Source: Thermothielavioides terrestris NRRL 8126 (taxonomy: Eukaryota > Ascomycota > Sordariomycetes > Sordariales > Chaetomiaceae). From it: DNA of 64,000 bases. A model generated the notes under the pieces. It did not search any database and was not told the origin of the DNA. It saw only the letters and a list, made by a program, of their open reading frames with translations. The stretch spans positions 8,909,501 through 8,973,500 of the forward strand of contig NC_016458.1 in the NCBI RefSeq assembly GCF_000226115.1, written 5' to 3'. Of this stretch, positions 12,607 through 24,883 are shown piece by piece (the stretch's first letter is position 1; the number at the start of each line of letters is the position of its first letter). A program made the position numbers and the translations under genes.

Positions 12607-15204
12607 AGGTATCTACTATATCTTTAAGCTACTCTACTATATTGACCTCCCTTAGTAGGGTAAAGAACTACGCCTTAGCTTTATACCTTTTATAGTTTAG
12701 TAGTGCCTAGCTATAGCCTAGTAGCGTAGTAGCTCTATTACTACTCCTCCTTAGTAGCACTTTAGCTATCTAAAGTATATAGTCTAAGCCTACTAAGTTG
12801 AGTAGCCCTAGCTATTAGGTACTACTGCCTTACATTGCCTAGATATAGTTGATTATATTGTCTCTATTGCCTTATCGAACTCAGGTAGATGTACTATAAA
12901 GTGTATAGAGCTTAAGCTTCTATTCTATTATAATCTAGAGTAGTATACTTATCGATTAGAACGTTCTATTATATTTGTCTTATATTAAATAGTAGATATT
13001 AAAGTTATTTATAAGTATATTATACTCTCTTAGCTCCTACTCTACTAGGGTATAGAGCGGTAATCGCTACTCTAGCTCTTAGTTAAGTAAGTAGATAGAC
13101 TATATTGTAAAGGGGTTTAGCCCCTCCTTCTTAAATGTTATTGCTACCTAGTCTTCCTTAGCTTTAGTAAACTATATTATATAGTCGAGGCATTTATTTA
13201 TATATAATACTGCTTTACTAACGCTATATATTATCTTATATTGCCTACTTTGTCTATAGGGTAGAGTAGACAAGGTCGTAGTTAAACAGATTAGTAGCTC
13301 TTAAATTACTACTAGATCAAACTCCTCTCTCTCCTCTAGTACTTAATTAAAGTAGTATCTACTACTATCGGTATTTTAGTAGAGTATCCTCAACGTTATA
13401 GCTATATACTCAATATAGGATAGAGGCCCTTAGTTATAATCGTATTAAGCTATAAAGCTAGCTCTATGTTTATACTATATAGGGGTACTATATAAACAGT
13501 AATCCTATTTTATATTCTAGCTCTTTAAAATATTTATAAGAGTATTCTAAACTAGAATAGGTCTATACTATTAGAGTATCTTACCCTCTAGATATTGGTA
13601 GGCTAGCCTATCTTAGTAAAGTATTTCTTTAGACGCTACTCCTTTAATTTATTTTCCTAGCTTCTATACTATATACTTGCCCCTATTACCATCGTTGCCT
13701 AAGGTTAAGATATATAGAATGTAAATAGGCGGTTAAGGAACTGCTCCTTTATATATTTATACTACTTCTATATAACTTTATAGCTTATATCGAAAGCTAT
13801 ATAGGTATCTCTATAGTTAATATACTTTAGCTAGTGCCTAGCTAGGTCAATCTTTACTAGGTACTACGCTTCTCGCTCCTTTATAGTACTACTATTACTA
13901 TATACTATATAGGTATAAACTAGATAGTATATCTCCTCCTCTTCATAAAATACCGCCTTATACCTCTATTTCCTATATTTAAAGTATAGGATTATATATA
14001 TAGTGCCTTCGAAATATTTATAAAGGTAGACTATATAGTCGAGTAAAATATCTTAATTAATAAGCCTTATAGCTTCCTTAACTATATAAAGCTCAGCTAA
14101 TATATATATCGTCTATAGCCCCTAATCGCCCTTAGTACTACCCTATAGCGTATATAGCCTTATATATATAATCTAGACCTTATTCTCTTTTACTAGATCT
14201 ACTACTAGGCGGCTAAGGTTATCCCTATACCTTGTTAATGTAGCTAGCTATACGCCTTTCGCCAATACTACAAAGGTATAGCGTTTAAATACTATAATCG
14301 CTTTAAATATAGTGATAATCTACATTTTATTATCCTCGTTAACGAACTATACTTAGCGATCCTCCTCGAATATAAATACTATGTTCCTACTCTTCAGTAG
14401 CTTCTATACTATAATAGCGCTACTTCTACTACCCCCTATAGTCGCTTCCGTTATAGCTATAGCTATATTTACCGCCTAGACTATATCCCCTACGCTCCTA
14501 TTAACAATATCTATAGATACCTGCCTAAAGTCGATTATAAGCTTGTGAAATAGCTTCTTTAGTATATACTATATATAGCTCTTAAGTAGCTAGGACATCG
14601 ATATCGTAGCTATACCCTACTCTACTACCTAGGCCTAGGTCCTTACCTATATACCTCTAGCGCCTACCTATAGCCTAACCTTGTTCTTAATCTATATAAC
14701 CTCCTCTTTTATATAGTCAATACTTTTATATAGCTTATATATATTATAAGAGTAGTTTAGTTTATCTTAGAACACTTTACAATAATATATATATATAGTA
14801 GTCTATATATATAGCTATATCTCTAGCGACACTAAGGTATAGAATTCTTATAAAAGCTTCGATCTTTTATCGCTAGCGCCCTTGATATATATATTTCGAT
14901 CGTTTATAGCTCCTATAAGAGGGAGCCTAAGTCTTTGATCACGTTGGTCAAGGTACTTACGTACATTAGCTATAGTGTCGCGACTCGTAGCACCTACTAT
15001 CGGACTACTACTATCGCTACTACGACCTATATAGCTGCTACGCCCCCCCTACAACATTGTAGATAGGGGTAATCAAGTACATTAAGTATATTTATATTAT
15101 CGGATTCGATTTTAGCTTAATGGTTCCTTTATAATCGGCGTTTAAATGCAAAGAAGCTCTCTTATATTAGTACCTTATAGATACTTTAGCGATTAAGGCT
15201 TATT
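12592..15204 (-). mobile_element. LINE copy E2, 5' half (EEP, ORF1, leader), RIP-inactivated
   Basis: This is the continuation of E2 after the E3 insertion. It reads from the region upstream of RT through EEP and ORF1 to the leader ending near 15163. About 40 bp of sequence not seen in other copies (15164-15204) separates the family's 5' end from the right target-site duplication. That looks like filler added during 5' attachment. Confidence 0.83.
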
Positions 15205-17353
15205 GTCTATAAATATATTATACCCTTTTAGCTTCTACTCTACTAGGGTATAGGGTAGCGATCGTTACTTTGGCTCCTAGTTAAGTAAATAGATAGACTA
15301 TATTGTAAAGGGGTCCGACCTCTTTTTCTTAAATGTTACCGTTGCCTAGTCTTCCCTAGCCTTAGTAAACTACATTATATAGTCGAGGTGCTTACTTATA
15401 TACAACGCTACCTTGCTAGTACTATATATTATCTTATACCGCTTGCCTCGCCTATAGGGCAAGGTAGATAGAGTTATAGTTAAATAGATTAATAGCTTTT
15501 GAATTGCTATTAGGTCGAACTCCTCTCTCCTCTTTAACGTTTAATTAAGGTAGTATCTACTACTATTGGTATTCTAGTAGAGTACCCTTAGTATTATAGT
15601 TATATATTTAATATAGAATAGAAGCCCTTAGTTATAACTATATTAGGTTACAAGGCTAGCTCTATACCTATACTATATAGGGGCGTTATATAAATGGCGT
15701 TCCCGTTTTATACTCTAGCTCTTTAGAACGTTTATAAGAGTATTTTAAATTGGAATAGGTCTATACTATTAGAGCGCCTTGCCCTCTAGATATTAGTAGG
15801 CCAGTCTACCTTAGTAGGGTACTTCTTTAGGCACTACTCCCTTAACTTATCTTCTTAGCTTCTACACTATATATTCGCCCCTACTACCGTCGTTGCCTAA
15901 GGTTAGGGTATATAGAACGTAAGTAGACAGTTAAGGAACCGCTCCTTTATACGTCTATACTACTTCTATATAACTTTATAGCTTATATCGAAGGCTATAT
16001 AGGCACCCCTATAGTTGATGTACTTTGGCTAGTGCTTAGCTAGGTCAGTCTTTATAGGACATTGCGCCTCCTACTCTTTTATAGTATTACTATCGCTATA
16101 TACTATATAGGTATAAACTAGATAATATATCTCCTCCTTTTTATAGAATACTACCTTATATCTCTATTTTCTATATTTAAAGTATAGGATTATATATACT
16201 ATACCTTCGAAATATTTATAAGGGTAGACTATATAGTTAAATAGAATACTTTAGTCGATAAGCCTTATAGTTTCTTTAATTATATAGAGCTCGACTAATA
16301 TATATATCGTCTATAGCCCTCGACTGTCCTTGGCGTTACCCTATAGTATATATAGCCTCGTATATACGACTTAGACCTTGTTCTCCTTTATTAAGTCTGC
16401 CGCTAGGTGGTCGAGGTCATCTCTATATCTCGTTAGAGTAGCTAGCTAAACGCCCTTCGCTAGTACTACAAAGGTATAGCGTTTAAGTATTATAGTCGCC
16501 TTAAATATAGCGGTAACCTACGCCTTATTGTCTTTATTAGCGAACTACACTTAGCGATCTTCCTTAAATATAACTACTATATTCCTATTCTTTAGCAGCT
16601 TTTGTACTACAATAGCGCCATTTCTACTACCTCCTATAGTCGCTTCTATTATAGCTATAGCTATATTGACTACTTAGATTATATCCCCTATACTCCTATT
16701 AATTAAATTTGTAGACGCCTACCTAAGGTCAACTACAAGCTTATAAAATAGCTTCTTTAATATATATTATATACGGCTTTTAAGTAGCTAAAGCGCTATC
16801 GTTATAGCTATACCCTGCCCTACTATCTAGGCCTAGGTCTTTGCCTAGGCCCCTTTAGCGCTTATCTATAGTTTAACTTTATTCTTTATCTATATAACCT
16901 TCTCTTTTATATAGTCGACGCTCTTATATAGCTTATATATATTATAAAGGTAGTTAAGCTTATCTTAAAATACCTTATAGTAGTATATATATATATTAGC
17001 CTATATATATAGCTATATGTTTAGTGGCACTAGGGTATAGAACTCTTGTAAAAGCCTTGATCGTTTGTCGCTAACGCCTTCGATATATATATTCCAATCG
17101 TTTATAGCTCTTATAGAAGGGAGCCTAAGTCTTTAGTCGCGTTGGTCAAAGTATTTATATACGTTAGCTATAGTGTCGCGACTTATAGCGTCTGCTACTA
17201 GACTATCGCTATCGCTACTATAACCTATATAGCCGTTATACCCCCTTTACAACATCGTAGATAGGGGTAATTGGGTATACTAAGAATACTTGCATTGTCA
17301 GATTCGATTTTAGCTCAACGGTTCCTTTGTAATTGGCGTTTAAATGCGAAGAA
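15205..17353 (-). mobile_element. LINE copy E1, 5' part (EEP, ORF1, leader), RIP-inactivated
   Basis: E1 resumes after E2 with the EEP domain, then ORF1 and the leader, ending at the family's 5' end (the aagaagc motif near 17350). The first 12 bases are the right duplicate of the E2 target site. ORF1 and the leader are as degraded as in the other copies. Confidence 0.8.
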
Positions 17354-19277
17354 GCTCCTATCCTAACGAATATATAAAGCTACTTACGTCGACTATATAA
17401 AAGAGGAGGTTATATAGATAAGAAACAAGGTTAGAATATAGCTAGGCGCTAGTAGTATATAGGCAAGGACCTAGGCCTAGGTAACTAAGTAGGGTATAGC
17501 TATAATGATAGCGCCCTAGATACTTAAGAGCTATATATAGTATATACTAAAGAAGCTGTTCTATAAACTAGTGATTAATCTTAGGTAGACGCCTATAAAT
17601 ATTGTTAATAAGAGCGTAGGTAATATAGTTTAGGTAGTTAATATAGCTATAGCTACTATAAGAGCGACGACAAAAGGTGGTAAAAGCAGTATAATCGTAG
17701 TATAGAAGCTACTAAAGAGTAGGAATATAGTAGTTATATTTAAAGAGGATCGTTAAACGTAGTTTATTAACAAAGATAATAAGGTATAGGTTACTACTAT
17801 ATTTAGAGCGACTATAGTACTTAAATGTTATATCTTTACTATATTAGCGAAGGATATTTAGCTAGCTACTTTAACGAGGTATAGAGATAGCTTTGACCGC
17901 CTAGTAGCGAATCTAGCGAGGGAGAACAAGGTCTAGGTCGTATATATAAAGCTATATATACTATAGGATAGTACTAAGGGCGATTAGAGGCTATATACAA
18001 TATATATATATATTAGTCGAGCTCTATATTATAGAGGAAGCTATAAAGCTTATCAACTAGGGTATTCTACTTAACTATATAGTCTACCTTTATAAACGTT
18101 TTAAAGGTATAGTATATATAATTCTATACTTTAAATATAGAAAATAGGGGTATAAAATAATATTCTATAAAGAAAAAAAGGTATATTGCCTAATCTATAT
18201 CTATATAGTATATAGTAATAGTAGCACTATAAAAGAGTAGGAGGCAAGGTACCTTATAAAGACTAACCTAGCTAAGCACTAGCCGAAGTATATTAACTAT
18301 AGGGGCGCTTATATAGCCTTTGATATAGGCTATAAAGTAGTAAAAGAGTAGCGTTAGCATATAAGAGAGTAGTTCCTCAACCGCCTACTTATATTTTATA
18401 TACCTCAACCCTAGGCGATAGCGACTATAGGGGCAAGTATATAACGTAGAAGCTAGGAGGACAAGTCAGTAGAGTAGCGCCTAAGGAAGCGCTCTACTAA
18501 AGTAGGCTAGCCTATTAATATCTAGAGGGCTAGGCACTTTAATAGTATAGACCTATTCTAGTTTAGAGTACTCTTATAGACGTTCTAAGGGGCTAAGGTA
18601 TAGGAAGGGAGCGCTATCTATATAGCACCCCTATATAGTATAAATATAGCGCTAGCTTTATAGCCTAATATAGTTATAACTAAGGGCCTCTATTTAATAC
18701 TAAGTATATAGCTATAATGTTAAAAGTGCTCTACTAGAATACTAATAATAGTAGATACCACTTTAACTAAATGCTAAAGGGGAGAAAGAAGTTTAACTTA
18801 ATAGCGATTTAAAAGCTATTAATTTAGCTAAATACAACTCTACTAGCTCTACCTTATAAGTAAGCCAAAAGGTATAAAATAATATATAGTATAGAAAGGG
18901 CAACGTTATATATAAATAAATATCTTAACTATATAATATAGTCTATAGAAGCTAGGGAAGACTAAGTAGTAATAATATATAAGAGGGAGAGGTTAGACCC
19001 TTTTACAATATAGTCTATCTATTTATCTAACTAGGAGCTAGAGTAGAGGTCGTCGCTCTACTCCTTAGTAGAGTAGGAGCTAAAAGGATATAATATACTT
19101 ATAGGCAACTTTAATATATACTATCTAATATAGGGTAGGTATAATAGAACCTCTTAATTAGCGAGTATACTACTCTAGATTATAGTAGAATAAGAGCTTA
19201 AGCTCTATATACCTTATAGTATACCTACCTAAGTTCATTAAAGCAATAGAGACGGTATAATCGACTATATCTAAGTA
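17354..19277 (+). mobile_element. LINE copy P2, 5' portion (ORF1 and EEP), RIP-inactivated
   Basis: This plus-strand copy becomes recognisable near 17370 within the start of ORF1, lacking about 0.45 kb of the family's 5' end. Either it is 5'-truncated, as LINEs often are, or its first part lies left of E1 because E1 was inserted into it. It contains the ORF1 knuckle region and the EEP domain and breaks off at the M4 insertion, continuing at 24870. Confidence 0.82.
19264..19277. repeat. Target-site duplication of M4, left copy
   Basis: ACTATATCTAAGTA appears here and at 24870-24883. Other copies read CTATATCTAGG at this position, so both duplicates share the same change from the consensus, which probably predates the insertion. 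Confidence 0.85.
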
Positions 19278-22200
19278 TTATTATTATTATTATTATTATT
19301 AATCTTATACCGAAAAGGTACTTAGTACTTCGCTACTAAGGGCAAGTGGTCCCTCTACCTCTATATACACTACTTACGTATAGCGCCTACGCTACGTTCC
19401 TACTATATAGGGCAGGCCTCCCCGACTTCCCTCTTTCTAACTTACTAGAATTTACTTTTCTAGCCTAGTAGCAATAGAGATATAGTAGCCTATATAGCCT
19501 ATTATACGCTATTTACTTATATAGTACACCCCTAGTATAAGCGTCTTAGTTGCTAGGTACACAGTATATATAGGGAGAGCGGCTAGAGGCCAACCTTCTT
19601 ACACCTCTTCTTCCTCTTATAGCCTTTGCCTATATTACCGTTCTCGTAGCTATTCGTTAGAGGCTCCTCTACTATATCGCCCTAGCTACTATATACCAAC
19701 TATACGTTTATAGAGCTTTCTACCGCTTTCCTATATCTTACTTTACCTTTAACATTTAGTTTAAGCGCTAGCCGGTACTCCTATAGACGCTTAGTATATA
19801 TTAGCTATCCTATAAGCGCCTAAGTGCCCCTTCTACTCCTAAGTAGTATAAGTAGTATATACTAGTCCTAGACATTAGGTCTTCCTACTATAACCGCTAG
19901 GTCTTTATAGTATATTATAAAGTAGGCAATAGTCTTAGATACCTTATTATAGTAGTAGAGCGGTATAGATGTATCTAGTAAGCCTTTCTAGAATAGGAAC
20001 TGCCTTAAGCTAATAGCTCCTATACGTATCTATATAAGGAGAGAGCTCTATACCTTACTAAGGTCCTTATATACCTATAGTATCTAAGTAGGGGGCTCTA
20101 GACTATATAGGTCGGCTACTTCTCTATAGTATACCCTCTCTAGCCTCCTAGCGTCTATATAGTATATCTATAGCTCTTTATATACCTTCTACTCCTCTAT
20201 TATAACTATATCTACGTTAGTATAAAGCTAAGGCTCTTAGGGCCTCTATCTATCGTCTTTGCTACTTTTACTCTATACCCCTTCTACTACTATAAGGCGA
20301 TATAAAAGGAGCTATTCCTTAGCCTATACTTGCCTCTACTCTATAGAGGAATCCCCTATAGCTAGCCTTACCTCTAGGGCGCAACGTATATAGCGCCTCC
20401 TCTTTAGCTTCAACGCTACTTTTATATATATATTATATAAAAGCTATATAAGCCTTGTCCTCTAAAGCCTTTGTTTAGTATATACCACCTAATAGTTAAA
20501 GTATAGATTGATAAAGGGTACCTAGGTCTTACTTTTAAAATTATAGACTAGTATAGCCTTATATATATCTACGACTACCTAAAGGTAGCCTAACTATATT
20601 ATACTAAAGCTATATATAATCTTATATAGAGTCCCTCCAACTAGTGTTAAAGTATACTATACTACTACCCTATATAAAAGGACACTCCTAATAACCTTTA
20701 TATAGATCTCCTAAGCTTATATAATATATACCCTATATATCTTCGCTATAAGCTTTATAAGGGCGAACTTCTATATAGCTATCTTTGCCTCTACCGCCTT
20801 CTTATATACTTTGAAGAAGAGCTTACAATCTAGCTATACGCCTAGGAACCTCGCCGATTCTACTAGGGTAAGCCCTAGTTAGCCTTTACCTAAGATGTTG
20901 ACGACCTCTATATATAGCTATTATACCTTTATAAAGTAGATAAGTTTACTCTTTATAGGTTTAAACTATATACTCTACTCTATTGCCTATTTCTTATACT
21001 TAGTAAACCCCCTTTCTAACGTATAGTAGTACACTAGTATATCCTATCTAAATGTAAGGAGGTTAGTGTCATCTACGTATCTGACTATTAGGAGCCTAGT
21101 ATATATCTTGAAGATATAAAATAGGGAGGTAATAAAAAAGATAAATAACGTTAACAACAGTAGCGAGCCCTATAGTGTACCTTGCTATAAAGTTGTAAAC
21201 TTAGTAATGATCCTATTAAACTATAGGTACGCTATATAATCTTTAAAATAGCTTTTTAAAAGTATAATTAGCTTTCTCTTAAAACCTAGCTCCTAGAGCG
21301 TATATAGTAGCTAGATCTAGTCGACCTAATCGAAAGCGCCTTTTAGGTCTAGTTATAATAGCGAGATATAGGCGTTATATACCTATACTGTCTTTACTAT
21401 ATTAGTTACTACCTAGATCGCTACCTCTATAGACCTATACTACTAGAAGCCTATCTATATCTCTAGGAGTAGCTTATACGCCTTAGCTATATATATTACT
21501 TAGTCTACGATAGCCGCTTTAATGATTTTACCTACTATACTAAGTAACGATATTAGGCGATACACTCTAACCTCTATTAGCTACTCTAGAGACTTCCCTA
21601 GTTTCCTAAAGACGACTACCTATATAGTATAAAACCTATATAGAAAATGCTCTAGTTTAAAGTAGACGTATATAATTACTATAAGTATCTCAAACAACTT
21701 GCCCTCTTTATTATAGGCCTTAAGGAACTTATTAGTAAAGAGGTCCTTGCTAAGCGCTTTATTTAATTGTATATAGCTTATAATCTCTATAATTTTAGTA
21801 CTATAGACCTCCTAGTTAATAGGTATAGTATTATAAAAAGACCTTTTAGACTAGTCTCGGTTAGAGATACTATTGTACTATATCTATAGTATAGAAAAGA
21901 AACGCTTTATTAGCGCCTTAGCCTTTTAGATATATGTTATAGCGCTCTAGGGCTTGCTAGGCCCTAGCTAGAGCGTTAGTAATACTAGAGGTTTAGGGTA
22001 TTGGTAGCTTCGAAGTTATATCTACTTCTTAATATCCTATATTAGCTTCTACTCTCTTAACGCTCTAGCGAGAGAATAGCGCTAATATAGCGTTTACGAC
22101 CGTCTAGTATAGTGTTTAAACCGCTATATTACTTTATAGTAGTACGTTTAGGAGCTTATTATATAGCTCGATTGCTAAATACGCTTAGCTCTCTTTACTT

Positions 22201-24869
22201 TCTATATAGCCTTATCAACTTCGAGGTTCTACTATAGTATATAAAACCCCTAATTAAGCTTCTAGTATAGTATCGCTATATCTATAATGCTAGTTAGCTT
22301 ATATATTAGGGTATCTACTATATCTTTAAGCTACTCTACTATATTAACCTCCTTTAGTAGGATAAAGAACTATACCTTAGCTTTATACTTCTTATAGTCT
22401 AATAGCGCCTAGCTATAGCCTAGTAGTATAATAGCTCTATTACTATTCTCCCTTAGTAGTACTTTAGCTATCTAGGGTATATAGTCTAAGTTTACTAAGT
22501 CGAGTAGCCTTAGCCACTAGGTACCACTGCCCTATATTACCTAGATATAGTCGATTATACTATCTCTATTACCTTGTTAAACCTAGGTAGATATATTATA
22601 AAGCGTATAGAGCTCGAGCTCCTATTCTACTACTATCTAGAGTAGTATACTTACTAATTAGGAGGTTCTATTATACTTGTCTTATATTAGATAGTAGACA
22701 TTGAAGTTGCCTATAAGTATATTATATCCTTTTAACTCTCGTTCTACTAAGATATAGAATAGTAATTACTACCCTAGCTCCTAGTTAAGCAAGTAGATAG
22801 ACTATATTGTAAAGGGGTCTAACCCCTCCTTCTTAAACGTTATTGCTACCTAGTCTTCCTTAGCCTTAGTAGACTATATTATATAGTCAAGGCGTTTACT
22901 TATATACAACGTTGCCCTACTAGCGCTATATATTATTTTATACTACTTGCCTTGCCTATAGGGCGAGGTAGGTAGAGTTATAGTTAGACAGATTAATAGC
23001 TTTTAAATCGCTATTAGGTCGAACTCCTCTCTCTCCTCTAGTATCTAATTAAGGTAGTATCTACTACTATTAGTATTCTAGTAGAATACCTTTAACGTTA
23101 TAGCTATATACTTAGTATAGAATAGAGGCCTTTAATTATAACTATATTAGGCTATAAGGCTAGCTCTATACTTACTTTATATAAGAGCGCTATATAAGTA
23201 ACGTTTCTATTTTATACTTTAGCTCCTTAGAACGTTTATAAGAATACTCTAAACTAGAACAAGTCTATACCGTTAAAGCGCCCTGCCCTTTAGATATTAG
23301 TAGGCTAGCCTACCTTAGTAAAGCACTTCCTTAGGTACTACTCCCTTAACTTGTTTTCCTAGCTTCTATACTATATATTCGCCTCTATTACTGTCGTTGC
23401 CTAAGGTTAAAGTATATAGAATGTAAATAGATAGTTAAGGAACTACTCTCTTATATATTTATACTACTTCTATATACCCTTATAGCTTATATCGAAGGCT
23501 ATATAGGCACCTCTATAGTTAATATACTTTAACTAGTGCCTAGCTAGGTTAGTCTTTATAGAGTACTACGCTTCCTATTCTCTTATAGTATTGCTATTGC
23601 TATATACTATATAGATATAAACTAAATAGTATACCTCCTCCTCTTTATAGAACATTGCCTTATACCCTTATTTCCTATATTTAAAGTATAGGATCGTATA
23701 CACTATACCTTTAAAGCGTTTATAAAGGTAGACTATATAGTTGAATAGAATACCCTAATCAATAAGCCTTATAGCTTCCTTAACTATATAAAGCTTAACC
23801 AATATATATATCGTCTATAGCCTATAACCGCCCTTGGTACTACCCTATAGCGTATATAGCCTTATATATATGATCTAGACTTTATTCTCCCTTACTAGGT
23901 CTACTATTAGGCGGCTAAGGTCGTCCCTATACCTCGTTAAAGTAGCTAGCTATATGCCCTTTACTAGTACTACGAAGGTATAGCGTTTAAATACTATAGT
24001 CGCCCTAAACGTAATAGTGACCTATATTTTATTGTCCTTATTAGTAAACTACGTCTAACGATCTTCCTTAAATATAACTACTATATTCCTACTCTTTAGT
24101 AGTTTCTATACTACAATAGCACTACTTTTATCGTCTCCTATAGTCGCTCCTATTGTAGCTATAGCTATATTCACCGTCTAGACTATATCCTCTATACTCC
24201 TATTGACAATATCTATAGACACCTACCTAAGGTCGATTATAAGCTTGTAAAATAGCTTCTTTAGTATATACTACGTATAGCTTTTAAGTAGTTAGGACGC
24301 TAACGTCGTAGCTATACCCTACCTTGCTACCTAGGCCTAGGTCCTTGCCTAGGTACCCCTAGCGCCTACCTATAGCCCAACCTTGTTCTTTATCTATATA
24401 ACCTCCTCTTTTATATAGTCAACGCTTTTATATAGCTTATATATATTATAAAGGTAGTTTAGCTTATCCTAGAACACCTTATAGTAGTATATATATATAG
24501 TAGCCTATATATATAGCTATATCTCTAACGACACTAAGGTATAGAATTCTTATAAAAGCCTCGATCTTCTATTGTTAACGCCTTTAGTATATATATTCTA
24601 ATCGTTTATAGCTCCTATAGGAGGGAGCCTAAGTCTTCGGTCACGTTGGTTAGGGTGCTTATATACGTTAGCCATAGTGTCGCGATTTATAGCGCCTACT
24701 ATTAGACTACCGCTATTGCTAATACGATCTACGTAGCTACTACGCCCCCTCTATAATATTATAGATAGGGGTAATTGAGTATACTAAGTATACTTATATT
24801 GTTGGATTCGATTTTAGCTCAACGGTTCCTTTACAATCGGCGTTTAAGTGCAAAGAAGCCTTTTTTTTT
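19278..24869 (-). mobile_element. LINE copy M4, full length, RIP-inactivated
   Basis: This is a minus-strand insertion of about 5.6 kb into P2, with (TTA)n and the 3' hairpin on the left and the family's 5' end near 24860. Nine T residues (24861-24869) lie between the 5' end and the right target-site duplication and do not belong to the family consensus. Order on the minus strand is leader, ORF1, EEP, RT, 3' UTR. All frames are closed by RIP-type stops. Confidence 0.9.
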
Positions 24870-24883
24870 ACTATATCTAAGTA
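24870..24883. repeat. Target-site duplication of M4, right copy
   Basis: Perfect 14-bp match to 19264-19277, directly after the T9 filler at M4's 5' end. Confidence 0.85.
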
